A stretch of 64,000 nucleotides of DNA from Muscardinus avellanarius (GCA_963383645.1 OY726572.1:26170792-26234791), one strand, 5' to 3'. Shown: positions 11,129 to 22,731, counted from the first letter of the stretch. Numbers and translations: made by a program. The notes: generated by a model not told the origin, from the sequence alone.

Positions 11129-11223
11129 GTGAATATATTTTTTACACAAGTAGATTTAATTCTAAATAGATTTGATTAGCAGTATGTTAGTACTGCTAAT
11201 TAACCGGCTTATGGTATATTAAT

Positions 11224-11431
11224 CTTTTTTGTGTGTGTGTGGTACTGAGGGTGGAACCCAGGGGCTTTTATACCTCTGGGCTATACTCCCAGACCTATTT
11301 TATACTTTATTTGGAAACAGGGTTTCACTAATTTACTGAGACTCTGAGTAGCTGAGGTCGAACCTATGTAATCCTCCTTTCTCAGCCTCCCAAGTGCCAG
11401 GATTATAAGCGTGCGCCGCCATGCCCAGCTT
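11224..11431 (-). mobile_element. Composite SINE, first of two at one target
   Basis: Poly-T/(TG)n, body to atgcccagct. Target copies tatattaat lie at 11215-11223 and 11432-11440. Confidence 0.9.
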
Positions 11432-11445
11432 TATATTAATGTTTT

Positions 11446-11661
11446 TTGTTTGTTTGTTTTTTGTTTTTGTTTTTTTTGGTGGTACTGGGGTTCCTGGAAG
11501 CCCTTCTACCTCTGGGCTACACTCCCAGACCTATTTTTACATTTTATATTTGGAAACAGGGTCTCCTAAGCCAGCGCGCACGGCTGGCTTCGAACCTGCG
11601 CGATCCTCCTATCTCTGCCTCCCAAGCGCGGGGATTACAAGTGTGCGCCACCACGCCCGGC
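11446..11661 (-). mobile_element. Composite SINE, type I, second at the same target
   Basis: A perfect 14-bp duplication tatattaatgtttt flanks it (11432-11445, 11662-11675), so it reused the site of the preceding SINE. Confidence 0.95.
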
Positions 11662-11691
11662 TATATTAATGTTTTAAAAACAAACCTAAAG

Positions 11692-12008
11692 CTGGGTGTG
11701 ATGGAGCACGTTTGTAATCCCAGTACTTGGGAGGCTGAGACAGGAGGATCGTGATTGTTAGACAGCTTGAGCTATTTAATGAAGCCCTTTGCAACTCAGT
11801 GAGACCCTGTTTCAATATAAAGAATAAAAAATAGGGCTGGGGGTGTAGTCAGAGGTAGAATGTTCCTGGGTTCCATCCCTAATAGTGAAAAAAGAAAAAG
11901 AAAAAGCCTAAGTTGGGCGAGGTGACGCACAGTGTAATCCAGTACTTGGGAGGCTGAGACAAGAGGCTTGCAGGTTCACAGCCAGCCTCAGCTACTTAGT
12001 GAGGCCTA
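11692..12008 (+). mobile_element. Two sense SINEs
   Basis: Full copy 11692-11893 with a degenerate A-tail, then a 7SL half only, 11912-12008. Confidence 0.85.
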
Positions 12009-12101
12009 GGTTCTAGTCTGTCAGTCATGTCGGTCATAAAGTTTTAGAAATAGAATAATGTTGTACTTTATTTTATAACAATATTTGATGCCTTTTTTTA
12101 G

Positions 12102-12197
<96 letters not shown>

Positions 12198-12299
12198 TAA
12201 ATTAATTGCATACTTGTGAAATTCCTCGTTTCAAATATGAGTGATGTGATAGGCAAGATTATCAAAAAAGGAAAAATTTAAAGACAAGCAGAGATACAC

Positions 12300-12350
12300 G
12301 CCTGTATCTAGCTCAGAGGTTAAATGGCCCTGGGTTCAATCTCCAGTACC
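12300..12350 (+). mobile_element. ID-half fragment
   Basis: tagctcagaggttaaatgg to caatctccagtacc inside the 311-bp intron 10. Confidence 0.75.
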
Positions 12351-12466
12351 AAAAATTAGGGGAAGGAAAAGAAGGGTGAGATAAAGAGTTTAGTAAATTC
12401 ATAGGACCACTGTGTTAATGAGTAAATAACTCTCTTAGGTAACGCACTTATTTTGGCTGTTACTAA

Positions 12467-12721
<255 letters not shown>

Positions 12722-12801
12722 GTCCAGTCTGCTGGGGATGACAGAGTTCTTGTAATGGGTGCCACGAACAGGCCACAGGAGCTTGATGAGGCTGTTCTCA
12801 G
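12722..12801 (+). CDS. SPAST: SPAST exon 12 (sensor 1)
   Basis: 80 bp, acceptor ggcttgtag, donor gtagga. It encodes residues 472-497 and two bases of R498: VQSAGDDRVLVMGATNRP then QELDEAVL. ATNRP carries the sensor-1 Asn. The first of the two arginine-finger residues is split across the exon 12/13 junction. Confidence 0.97.
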
Positions 12802-12865
12802 GTAGGAGATTCATATTCATTTATGACAGATAGGCTCACTCAGCGATCATCTCACATACGTCTTA

Positions 12866-12870
<5 letters not shown>

Positions 12871-12922
<52 letters not shown>

Positions 12923-13090
12923 TGCTGGGGAGTTGACCTCAGAGCTACTCCCCCAACACTATTTTATATTTTGTTTTGAACAGGGTCTCCCTAGGTTAAT
13001 GAGAGTCTTACTACTTGCTGAGGCTGCCCTTGAACCTGTGATCCTCCTGTCTCAGCCTCCCAATTACTGGGATTACAGATGTGTGTTTAC
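12871..13090 (-). mobile_element. (GT)n plus composite SINE, type IV
   Basis: About 25 GT units to 12920, then an antisense body with a short internal deletion in the ID half. Confidence 0.88.
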
Positions 13091-13136
13091 TGCTTTCAAT
13101 TTTTTTCTTTTCTTTTTTTTCCTTTTTTCTTTTTTT

Positions 13137-13316
13137 GGTGGTACTGGGGTTCCTGGAAACCCTTCAACCTCCGGGCTAAACTCCCAGGCCTATTTTATAC
13201 TTTTTGTTTGGAAACAGGGTCTCTTAAGCCAGATAGGCTGGCTTTGAAACTGTGCGATCCTCCTGTCTCCACCTCCCAAGTGAAGGTAGTACAAGTGTGC
13301 GCCACCACGCCTGGCT
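13137..13316 (-). mobile_element. Composite SINE, type I
   Basis: ggggttcctggaaaccc to ccacgcctggct, with T-rich tail. Confidence 0.9.
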
Positions 13317-13663
13317 CCCAGCTTCAATTTTAAGACTAAATTATTTCCTTCCCTGTACTCTCCTCTGGGCAGGCATTACCAACTTACATGGATTTTGAGG
13401 TCAGATACAGTATAATACCAGGAGAACTAATTGTCACTTTATGGTTTTAGGTTTGCATTAAATTACCTTTAAACTCAAAACTGATTCATACCCTTTTATT
13501 CAGCTTCCTGAGAAGCTGAACAAAGTAGGTATCATGAGAACTATCTTTTTGTTCTTGTATGTTTGAGAAAATTCAGCTCCTTCCTACTGGAAAAGATAGT
13601 TTGACTGAGCATAACATTCTTGGACCTCCTTTTCTTTTCCCTAGGAATTGACAACATTGTTTT

Positions 13664-13915
13664 TGGGATTGAATGTCGCAGTGTAGAAGGCTGGATCCAT
13701 AGTGATTTTTTTTTAAATTCACATTTATATATTAACTTATTTTTTCTTTTTACTGGGTAGAATTTTTAACCATTGAGATCTAGTTATTTGAATAATAATA
13801 TTGATTGGTTTTTGTTAATTTCTTACAGGATTTAACAGTTTTTTGGGGGGAGTACTGGGCAAAAGGCATTCTACCTCCGAGCTACACCCGTAGCCCTTTT
13901 ATTTTTTATTTTGTT
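13664..13915 (+). repeat. Local duplication, copy 1
   Basis: Matches 14384-14566 plus 14764-14856. Shared landmarks in order: ggctggatccat, actgggtag, gatctagttatttgaa, aataatattgatt, gttaatttctta, then an antisense SINE right half with cccatagccc-like sequence. About 85% alike by eye. Confidence 0.85.
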
Positions 13916-13922
13916 TCAAAAT

Positions 13923-14236
13923 ACACCGGGTGTGGTGGCACACACTTGTAATCCCTGTGCTTGGGAGGCAGAGACAGGAGGATTGCTCAGGTTCAAAGCC
14001 AGCCCCGCTGGCTTAAGAGACACGGTTTCCAAATAAAAATATAAAAAAATAGCCAGGCGTGGTGGCGCACGCTTGTAATCCCTGTGCTTGGGAGGCGGAG
14101 ACGGGATCGTGCAGGTTCGAAGCCAGCCGTGCTGGCGTAAGAGACCCTGTTTCCAAAAATTAAATAGGTCTGGGAGTGTAGCCCGGAGGTAGAAGGGCTT
14201 CCAGGAACCCCAGTACCACCACCACACACACAAAAA

Positions 14237-14289
<53 letters not shown>

Positions 14290-14380
14290 TGGGAGTGTAG
14301 CCCAGAGGTAGAAGGGTTTCCAGGAACCCCAGTACCCCCCCAAAAATATAAAAATAAATAAATAAATAAATAAGAATAAA
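13923..14380 (+). mobile_element. SINE nested in SINE, with (TG)n
   Basis: Outer type I copy starts 13923, is broken in its linker at 14052, and resumes at 14289-14341. The inner type I copy is 14052-14215. (TG)n 14239-14288 follows the inner tail. Both face +. (AAAT)n ends the outer copy. Confidence 0.9.
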
Positions 14381-14383
14381 TAT

Positions 14384-14856
14384 TGGATTGGATGTCACAG
14401 TGTAGAAAGCTGGATCCATATCGATTTTTTTCACATTTATAGATTAACTTGACTTGTTTTTCTTTTTACTTGGGTAGAAATTTCAATTATTGATATCTAG
14501 TTATTTGAAAAATAATATTGATTGATTTTTGTTAATTTCTTATAGGATTTGACAGTGTTTTTGGTTTGTTTGTTTGTTTCAGTACTGGGGCTGGAACCTA
14601 GGGGCATTTTACCTCCGAGCTACATCCTCAGCCCTATTTTTAATTTTTATTGTGAAACAGAGTCTCACTGAGTTGCAAAGGGCATAAGTAATATCCACAA
14701 ACTGCTATCCTCTGTCTCAGCCTCCCAAATGCTGGGATTACAAACTGCATCACCACGCTTGACTGACAGGTTTTTTTTTTGGTGGGGGGTGGTACTGGCC
14801 AACAGGCATTCTATCTCTTAGCTATACCCATAGCCCTTTTTATTTTTTATTTTGAA
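14384..14856 (+). repeat. Local duplication, copy 2, interrupted by a SINE
   Basis: Second copy of the 13664 unit. An antisense SINE (about 14567-14762) inserted at gacagtgttttt, which is repeated as gacaggtttttt after it. Confidence 0.82.
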
Positions 14857-14975
14857 ACAAAGTCCTGCTATGTTGATGAGAGTCTCACTAAGTTGCTAAG
14901 GCATGCCTCAAACCTGTTATCCTCCTGTCTCAGCTTCCTAAGTACTGGGATTACAGGCATGTGCCACTATGCCTT
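14764..14975 (-). mobile_element. Composite SINE, type IV
   Basis: gtactggccaacaggcatt to gtgccactatgcc; the right half is shared with duplication copy 1. Confidence 0.85.
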
Positions 14976-15009
14976 TATTTTTATTATTTTATTATTTTTT
15001 TCTTTTTTT

Positions 15010-15204
15010 GCGGGTCTGAGGTTGGAGCCCAGGGGCATTTGACCGTCAAGGTACACCCCCTGCCCTATTTTTTATTCTTTATTTTGAAATAGGGTCTCAC
15101 TAAGTTGTGGAGGGACTCAATAGTTGAGGCTGTCCAGGAACCTCAATCCTGAGGTCTCAGCCTCCCAAATGCTGGTATTACAAGTGTGTGCCACCACACC
15201 TGGC
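15010..15204 (-). mobile_element. Composite SINE, type III
   Basis: gcgggtctgaggttggagc to cacacctggct. Confidence 0.88.
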
Positions 15205-15227
15205 TCCCATTTCTTATATTAGATTTT

Positions 15228-15735
15228 TTTTTCAGTACTAGGGATGGAACCCAGGAGCTACACCCTCCAAGCTACCTCCTTGGGGTGTACCTCCAAGCTA
15301 CACCCCAGCCCTATTTTTTAGTTGTTTTATTTTATTTATTTATTTAATTAATTTATTTATTTATTTATTTTGTATGTGTGTGTGTGTATATGGTACTAGA
15401 GATGGAACCCAGGGGCTTTCTACCCCCGGACTACACTCTCAGATCTATTTTTTAATATTTTATCTGGAAACAGAGTCTCACTAAGTTGATGAAAGCCTCA
15501 GTAAGTAGCTGAGGCTGGCTTCGAACCTGCACAATCTTCCTGTCTCAGCCTCCCAAGTGCTGAGATTACAAACATGTGCCACCACATCTGGCTAGTCATT
15601 TTATTTTTGAAACAGGGTCTCATTGAGTTGTGAAGGGCTTCCCTAAGTATGGGAGGCTATCTGTGAACCTCAGTCCTCCAGTTTCCACCTCCCAAATACT
15701 GAGATTACAAGCGTGCACCACCACACCCGGCTTAT
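15228..15735 (-). mobile_element. Nested SINE block with (ATTT)n
   Basis: Right half 15228-15318, (ATTT)n/(TG)n to 15390, inserted copy 15390-15593, host left half 15594-15735. Confidence 0.83.
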
Positions 15736-15761
15736 TTTGTTTGTTTTAAAACATTATTAGA

Positions 15762-15977
15762 GCCGGGCGTGGTGGCGCACGCTTGTAATCACCACGCTTG
15801 GGAGGTGGAGACAGGAGGATCACGCAGGTTCGAAGCCAGCCTTGCTGGCTTCAGAGACCTTGTTTCCAAAAATAAAAAGTATAAAATAGGTCTGGGAGTG
15901 TAGCCCGGAGGTAGAAAGGCTTCCAGGAACCCCAGTACCACCCCCCCCCAAAAAAATATATATATATATATATATAT
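15762..15977 (+). mobile_element. Composite SINE, type I
   Basis: gccgggcgtggtggcgcac to ccccagtaccacc, poly-C run and (TA)n tail; attaga flanks both ends. Confidence 0.93.
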
Positions 15978-15983
15978 TAGAAA

Positions 15984-16625
15984 GCTGGGCGTGGTGGTAT
16001 ACACTTGTAATCCCCAGTACTTGGGCGGCTGACATAGGAGTATCACAGGTTTGTAGCTAGCCCTCAGCAACTTAATAAGGCCCTTTACAATTTAGTGAGA
16101 CCCTGTTTCAAAATGAAAAATAAGATAGGGCTGGGGGTACATCACGAAGGTAGGCCCCTCAGGTCAATCCCCAGTACCAAACAAACAAAATTATTACAGC
16201 TGGATGTGACGGTGCACACTTATAATCCTCGTACTTGGGAGGCTGAAATATAAGAGGATTGCAAATTTGCTGCCAGCCTTAAAAATTTAGTGAGGCCTTC
16301 AGCAACTTTGTGAGACCTGTTTCAAAATAAAATATAAAATAGGATTAAAATAGGATTGGGATGAGGGTATAGCTGAGAGGAAGAATGTCCTTGGGTTCAA
16401 TCAAACACTGAGCAAACATTATTAGCTGGGCATGGTGGCACAAACCTGTAATCCCAGTACCTGGAGACCAAGACAGAAGGGTTGAAGGTTTGAGGCCAGC
16501 CTCACCACTTAGCAGGACCTTCAGCAACTCAGTGAGACTCTCGTTTCAAAATAAAAAAGTAAAAAGGGTTGTGGCCCCTTCAGAATTAGGCCCCTGCATT
16601 GAATTCCTAGCACCACAAAAGTAAG
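15984..16625 (+). mobile_element. Three sense SINEs in a row
   Basis: Copies at 15984-16190, 16198-16412 and 16423-16620, each with left half, linker and diverged ID half. Confidence 0.85.
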
Positions 16626-16719
16626 TAAATAAATATTATAAGAATTACTACTGTAAAGAACATATATGATTAAACATTTACTGAATTAAAGATTATTAAA
16701 CATTGACCAGAGAGGTTTT

Positions 16720-16910
16720 TTGTTTGGTTTGATACTGAGAGTTGAGTCTACCTCCAAGCTACACTGCTGGTCCTTTATTATCTTTATTTTGAAACAGAGC
16801 CTCAGTAAGTTGCAGAGGGCCTCACTAAGTTGCTGAGGCTTGCGGGAACCTATGATCCTTCTGTCTTCCCAAGAACCAGAATTACAAGTGTGCACCACTG
16901 CATCTGGCTC
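16720..16910 (-). mobile_element. Composite SINE, type IV
   Basis: Diverged antisense copy ending ctgcatctggct, 185 bases before exon 13. Confidence 0.82.
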
Positions 16911-17094
16911 TTCACTGGAGAGTTTTTTTAAAAAGTAATAAAATATATTTTACATTGATAAATACTAAGATGCATTCAATTGCTTTGAATTTTATACTTA
17001 AAGCCTTTTCTTATTTTCTTAATTGTTACTTGAGCTCATCTACTTTTACATTAAAAGTTCAGTTTCTAAAATTTCTTGAACCTTTTTTTTAAAG

Positions 17095-17137
17095 GCGTTT
17101 CATCAAACGGGTATATGTGTCTTTACCAAATGAGGAG
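17095..17137 (+). CDS. SPAST: SPAST exon 13 (arginine finger)
   Basis: 43 bp, acceptor tttttttaaag, donor gtacgt. It completes R498 and encodes R499-E512, RFIKRVYVSLPNEE. Arg498 and Arg499 reach the neighbouring subunit's nucleotide in AAA hexamers. The exon is isolated between two repeat-rich introns of about 4 kb. Confidence 0.96.
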
Positions 17138-17257
17138 GTACGTATGCATGTTTGAATATTTTATAAGCAGAAACAAGAATTACTATCTTAAGAATATTGA
17201 ATCTTTTGATTCATGATATAGAACACTTTTCAGTAGTTTTTCAGTTTCTTAAAGTAA

Positions 17258-17695
17258 GCCAGGAGTGCTTGCACACGCCTGTAATCCCCATACTTTGGAG
17301 GCTGAGACAGGAGGATCACAGATTCAAGGCCAGCCTTAGCAATTTAGTGAGGCCCTCAGCAACATAGTGAAGTTCTGTTTCAAAAATAAAAGTTCAAGCT
17401 GGGTGTGATGGTGCATGCCTGTAATCCCAGTACTTGAGAGGCTAAGACAGGAAGATCACAGGTTCAAGGACAGTTTTAGCAACTTAACAAGACTCTCAGC
17501 AACCTAAGAAGACCCCTTGTTTCAAAATGAAAGATAAAATAGGGGTAAGGATGTAGCTCAGAGGTAGAATGTCCCTAGGTTCAGTCCCCAGTACTCCCAA
17601 AAACAAATTAATAAGTAAAAATGAAAACCAAAATAGGGCTGGCAATATAACTCCCAGATAGAATGCCTCTGGGTTCAGTCCCAGCACCACACACG
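17258..17695 (+). mobile_element. Sense SINE run
   Basis: Left half 17258-17392, full copy 17397-17605, ID half 17636-17690. Confidence 0.83.
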
Positions 17696-17756
17696 AGCAA
17701 GGTAAAGTCAACTTACCACATCACCCAGTAATTACACTGCTAAGAATAACCCAAGG

Positions 17757-17822
17757 AAGGCCAGGAGTGTGCCTCAGTAACAGAGCACTTGCCTAGCATG
17801 TGTGTGGCCTAGGCTGAGGCTA
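17757..17822 (+). mobile_element. ID element
   Basis: Free ID-like SINE with gagcacttgcctagcatg, the classic ID core absent from the composite SINE's right half, plus A-rich tail. Confidence 0.75.
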
Positions 17823-17885
17823 AACAAAGAAACAAGCAAACATACCCAAGAACAGTGGAAACATGTCTACATAAAAACTTGAACA

Positions 17886-18000
17886 AGCTGGGCGTGATGG
17901 TGCATGCTTGTAATCTTGTAAATAAAGAAAGAAAAATAGGGCTGGGGTGAACTCGGAGGTAGAATGCCCCAGTACCACAAAAATAAATAAATAAAAATAA
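17886..18000 (+). mobile_element. Composite SINE with internal deletion
   Basis: Left end gctgggcgtgatggtgc jumps to the linker and ID half, losing about 90 bases; (AAAT)n tail. Confidence 0.8.
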
Positions 18001-18035
18001 ATAATAAATACATAAATAAAAATAAAGACGTGCAA

Positions 18036-18270
18036 AATTTATTTATTTATTTATTTATTTATTTTTTGGTGTGTGTGGTACTGGGGATGGAACCCAGGGG
18101 CATTCTATCTCTGAGCTACATCTCCAACCATATTTTTAATTCTTTATTTTGAAACTGGGTCTCTCTGTGTTGCAAAGGACCTAAGTAGCTGAGACTGGCT
18201 GCAAACTGCAATCCTCCGGTCTCAGCCTCTCAAATGCTGGGATTATAAGTGTGTGCCACCACGCCTAGCA
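18036..18270 (-). mobile_element. Composite SINE with (ATTT)n tail
   Basis: (ATTT)n 18036-18067; gggatggaacccagggg to cacgcctagc. Confidence 0.88.
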
Positions 18271-18284
18271 TTTTGTTTTTTAAT

Positions 18285-18492
18285 TTTATTTTTTGGTACT
18301 AGGGATTGAACTCAGGGAAGTTCTACCTTTAAGCCACATCCCCAGCCCTATTTTATTATTTTAGTTTGAAACAGTCTCAGTGGGTTGCTGAGTCTTGCTA
18401 TGTTGTAGAGGCTGTCCTTGACTCTGAGATCCTCCTCATGTCTTAGCCTTCCAAGTACTGGGATTATAAGCATGCGCCATGATGTCCAGCTC
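18285..18492 (-). mobile_element. Composite SINE, type IV
   Basis: ggtactagggattgaactc to atgatgtccagct. Confidence 0.87.
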
Positions 18493-18507
18493 AAAATTTT
18501 TATAACA

Positions 18508-18890
18508 AAACCAGGCGTGGTGGTACATATTTGTAATCCCAGCATTACAAGTTCATTAGCAAGTGAGACCCCTTTTCAAAATAAAGTATAAAAAATAGAG
18601 AGCCGGGCATGGTGCCATACGTTTATAATCCTAGCATTTGGGAGGCTGAGAGGAGGATCGCAGACTCGCAAACAGCCTCAGCTACTTATTGAGGCCCTTT
18701 GCAACTTAGCGAGACCCTGTTTCAGAATAAAGAATAAAAAAAAAAAAAAATAGGGCAGGGAGTGTAGCTTGGAGGTCAAATGCCCCTGGGTTCCAGACCC
18801 ACAAAAAAAAAAAAAAAAAAAAAAATAGGGCTGGGGTGTAGCTCAGAGGTAGAATGCCCCTGGGCTCAATCCCCAGCACCACACACAGGA
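18508..18890 (+). mobile_element. Sense SINE run
   Basis: Truncated copy 18508-18598, type III copy 18602-18823, ID half 18829-18885. Confidence 0.85.
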
Positions 18891-19289
18891 AAAAAAAAAT
18901 ATTTTTTTATAATAGCTATATTAACAACAAAATATGGAAAGGAAAATGTTCATCAGTTATTGAATATATAATTAAATGTGAAATATCCACTTAACACTGT
19001 GTAGCAGTGAAGGAAGTCAGCTACACCCGCCACATGCAGTAATGTGAACGAAACTCAAAAACTCTGTACTGAGTGAGTGAAGCTTCATGTGAACAATTAC
19101 ATGTCATGTGGTTGTATCTATAAGAGGAATTTATAGAAACAAATCAACAGTTTTCTGGAAAAAGGGATTGGAATAGGGATTAATTACAAACAGTCATGAG
19201 TCAAAGTTCTGAAGAGAGAGAATGGTCAAAACTGTATTATGGTGATGTTGCACGACTCTGAATTTGTTAAGTTTTTTGGTTGTTTTTTT

Positions 19290-19553
19290 TTTTTAGTACT
19301 GGGGATTAAATTCAGAGGCAGTCTACCTCTGAGCTGTACTCCCAGCCTTTGTTTAATTTTATTCTTTATGGTATTGGGGATTGAACCCAGAGGCATTCTA
19401 CCTCTGAGCCCTATTTTTTAATTTTTAATTTTCAAACAGGGTCTGAGTTGCTGAGGGTCCCAGTACATTGCTGAGGCTGGCCTCAAACCTGCGATCCTCT
19501 GTCTCAGCCTCCCAAATACTAGGATTACAGGTATGTGCCACTCTGCCCAGTTT
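19290..19553 (-). mobile_element. Two antisense SINEs, one partial
   Basis: Right half 19297-19352 then a complete copy 19365-19553. Confidence 0.85.
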
Positions 19554-19587
19554 AGGCCATTGAATTATATAAGTGAAATTCGTGGTG

Positions 19588-20010
19588 AGTTGAGCATGGT
19601 GGTGCACACTTGTAATCCCAGTATTTGGGAGGCTGAGACAGGAGGATCACAGTTTCAAAGCCTGTCTCGGCAACTTAGCAAAGATCTCAGAAACCTAGTG
19701 ACACCCTGTTCCCAAAAAAATAAAACCAAGCCGGGCGTGGTGGCGCACGCTTGTAATCCCCACGCTTGGAAGGCTGAGACAGGAGGATCACGCAGGTTCG
19801 AAGCCAGCCATGCTGGCTTAAGAGACCCTGTTTCCAAATAAAAAAGTATAAAAATAGGTCTGGGAGTGTAGCCTGGAGGTAGAAGGGTTTCCAGGAACCC
19901 CAGTACCACACACACACACACAAAAAAAACAACAAAAAACAAAATCAGGATAGGGGTATAAGTTGGAGGTAGAATGCCTCTGGGTTCTATCTCTAGTGGA
20001 AAAATAAATA
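19588..20010 (+). mobile_element. SINE hosting a nested type I copy
   Basis: Host left half 19588-19728; inner copy 19729-19911 with CA tail; host ID half 19944-20000 and (AAAT)n. Confidence 0.88.
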
Positions 20011-20030
20011 AATAAACGGATAAATACATA

Positions 20031-20175
20031 CTTATTACATGCTGAAACTATCCTTGAAACCTGTGATCTGCCTGTCTCAGTCTCCCAAGTACTGGGGTTA
20101 CAGGCTGTACCACCACACCTACCTATAGCACTCAAAGGTAGAATACCTCTGGGTTTGGTCCTGAGCTCCAAAGGG
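20031..20175 (-). mobile_element. SINE fragments
   Basis: Antisense left half to caccacacct followed by a sense-looking ID scrap. Confidence 0.6.
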
Positions 20176-20345
20176 GAAAAAATTCTGGTTGTGTAACTTA
20201 GCCCCTTGACACCTTTGTGCATTATTTGGATGACCATTAATTCTATCAGGAAGAATGAAAAAATACGTAGTTTTAATTCTATTTACAGACAGATTTTAAG
20301 GTGACAGAATGTGTTTCTGATTCCTGGACATTTTATTAAGTTATT

Positions 20346-20347
20346 TC

Positions 20348-20378
<31 letters not shown>

Positions 20379-20582
20379 TTTTTGTGGTGCTGGGGATGGA
20401 ACTCACGGGCATTCTACCTTTAAGTGACACCCCCAGCCCTATTTTTTTTTTTATTTTGAAACAGGGTCTCACTAAGTTGCAAAGGGCCTCACAAAGTAGC
20501 TGAGGCTGTCCACGAACTGTGATTCTCCTGTCCCAGCCTCCCAAGTACTGGGATTACAAGCATTTGCCACCACACCCGGCTA
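20346..20582 (-). mobile_element. Composite SINE with (ATTT)n tail
   Basis: (ATTT)n 20346-20380, body to cacacccggct. Confidence 0.9.
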
Positions 20583-20616
20583 TTATTTCTTAACTTATTA
20601 AAAATTATTTATATTA

Positions 20617-20835
20617 AAGCCAGACACAGTGACATATGCCTATTACAGGAATACATGGGAGGCAGAGACAGGAGGATCACAGATTCATGGCCAGCCTCTG
20701 CAGCATAGTGAGACATTTAGCAATTTAGCAAGGCTCTGTTTCAAACTAAAAAAATTTTTTACAAAAGACCGGGGATATAGCTCAGAGGTAGAATACCCCT
20801 AAGCTCAACCTCCAGTACCAAAGGAAAAAAAAAAC
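20617..20835 (+). mobile_element. Composite SINE, type IV
   Basis: Diverged sense copy ending 73 bases before exon 14. Confidence 0.83.
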
Positions 20836-20886
20836 AAGAATTACTAATTTTGATAATTCTGATATCAAATTAAACTGCATGGGTAA

Positions 20887-20988
<102 letters not shown>

Positions 20989-21072
20989 TGAGTAATTTGA
21001 TTTGGTTTATTTGTTTATTTTTATTTATTTTTTGGTCAAGCAGTCTCTTTCTGTGTTATTTAAAATAAGCTC

Positions 21073-21265
21073 AGTTGGGTGTGGTGGCGCACACTTGTAA
21101 TCCCAGTACTTAGGAGGCTGAGACAGGAGGATCACAGGGTTCTCGGCCAGCCTCAGCTACTTAGTGAGACCCTGTTTCAAAATAAAAAATAAAAAATAGA
21201 GCTAGAGATGTAGCTTGGCGGTAGAATGCCCCGGGTTCAGTCCCCAGTACAACAATAAATAAATC
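21073..21265 (+). mobile_element. Composite SINE
   Basis: tgggtgtggtggcgcacac to cagtccccagtac, A-rich tail. Confidence 0.9.
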
Positions 21266-21601
21266 AATAAATGAAGCTCAAGTGTGAGACAAGTAATCCA
21301 TTTATCAGGAAACTACTTCTCTCAGCCACTATTTCCTTAAGTGCTGTCTACCTCATAGGGATGGTATCTAAATATCAGTATCTGTGTTCTCTACTGGGTT
21401 TTTTTGTTTTTGTTTTTATTTTTTTTACTAAGAAGCTTGTTCAGAGTAGATTCAGAACCAAGCCTAGGGTCCAGTTGAGCAGAGGGCTCAGAGGAGCCTG
21501 CTTAACATTAGGTTATATCTCAGGATTTTTGTAATCAGTGTACATAAATCCATCAGTGGATTTTAACTCTTGAATTTTAATCCCTGAAAATGTCTTAACT
21601 A

Positions 21602-21748
21602 ATTTTTTTTTTGTGTGTGTGTGTGTGTGGTAGTGGGGGTGGAACCCAGGGGCTTTTCTACCTTCAGGTTATACTCCCAGACCTGTTTTATACTTTATTT
21701 GGAAACAGGGTCTCACTAAATTGCTGAGAGCCTCACTACACCCGGCCT
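21602..21748 (-). mobile_element. Composite SINE with internal deletion
   Basis: Right half and linker, then a jump to cacccggcc; most of the 7SL half is lost. Confidence 0.82.
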
Positions 21749-21868
21749 AACTAAAATATTTAGTAAATATGAACTGTGAGTTCCAGATATGTCCGAGAAA
21801 AGAGAAAATTAAATACTTGGAAATATAGAGGTCTTTCTTTGTCATTCCAATAAAGAATTTTGCTAACA

Positions 21869-22245
21869 AGCTAGACGTGGTGGCACTTGCCTCTACTCCC
21901 AATATTCGGAAGGCTGAAACAGGAGGGTCACAGGTTTGCAGCCAGCCTCAGGAACTTAGGCCCTCAGCAACTTAGTGAGACCCTATTTTTAATTTTTTTT
22001 TTTTTTTTTTTTTTTTTTTGTGGGTCTGAGGATGGAACCCAGGGGCATTCAACATTTGAGCTACACCCCCTGACCTATTTTTTATTATTATAATTTGAAA
22101 CAGGGGATCACTAAGTTGCAGAGGGCCTCACTAAGTATCTGAGGCTGGACCCTATTTCAAAATAAAAGAATAATCTAAGGCTGAGTTTGTAACTCAGAGG
22201 TAGAATGCCCGAGTTCCATTCCCAGTGCCACACACACACAAAAAA
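21869..22245 (+). mobile_element. Sense SINE interrupted by an antisense truncated SINE
   Basis: Host 21869-21988 and 22148-22235. The inner antisense copy is 21989-22147, truncated at gtatctgaggctg. gaccctattt flanks it at 21979-21988 and 22148-22157. Confidence 0.9.
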
Positions 22246-22264
22246 AAATTAAATAAAATTCTGC

Positions 22265-22425
22265 TAATAGAAACCCAGGGGCATTCTGCCTTCAAGCAAT
22301 ACCCCCAGCCCTATTTTAAGTGGCAAAGGGCCTCACTAGCTGAGTCTTTCTGCGAACCATGATCCTCCTATCTCAGCCTCTCAAATGCTGAGATTACAAG
22401 CCTGTACCACCATACCCGGCTAGTT
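22265..22425 (-). mobile_element. Composite SINE with deletion
   Basis: aacccaggggcattctgcc to catacccggct, linker partly lost. Confidence 0.82.
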
Positions 22426-22437
22426 CTTTATTTTTAT

Positions 22438-22662
22438 TTTTATTTATTTATTTATTTTTGTGGTACTGGGGGTAAAACCCAGGGGCTTTCTACCTCTGGG
22501 TTATACTCCCAGACTTATTTTGTGTTTTATTTGGAAACAAGGTCTCACTAAGTTGCTGAGAGGCTCACTAAGTAGCTGAGGCTGGCTTTGAACCTGTGCG
22601 ATCCTCCCGTCTCAGCCTCCCAAGCGCGGGGATTACAAGCATGTGCCATCATGCCCGGCTTA
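22438..22662 (-). mobile_element. Composite SINE
   Basis: (ATTT)n tail, ggggtaaaacccagggg to atcatgcccggct. Confidence 0.9.
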
Positions 22663-22731
22663 TTTATTTTATATAGTATGTGATAAATAACTGTGTTCCC
22701 CTATTTTCTTTTCCTCTTTGCCTCTCTTCAC

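Larger units (their letters stand above)
17703..19275 (+). mobile_element. Old L1 3' end broken up by SINEs
   Basis: L1-like pieces in order on +: caacttaccacatcaccc (17709), then gtctacataaaaacttg (17865), then a block 18905-19275 with aatgttcatcagttattg, acgaaactcaaaaac and ggtgatgttgcacgactc. These resemble the ORF2 end and 3' UTR of mammalian L1. One ID and several SINEs separate them. Confidence 0.7.

Noticed and set aside
13916..14434. A 172-codon minus frame
   Set aside because: It translates two nested SINEs and a (TG)n tract (poly His-Thr).
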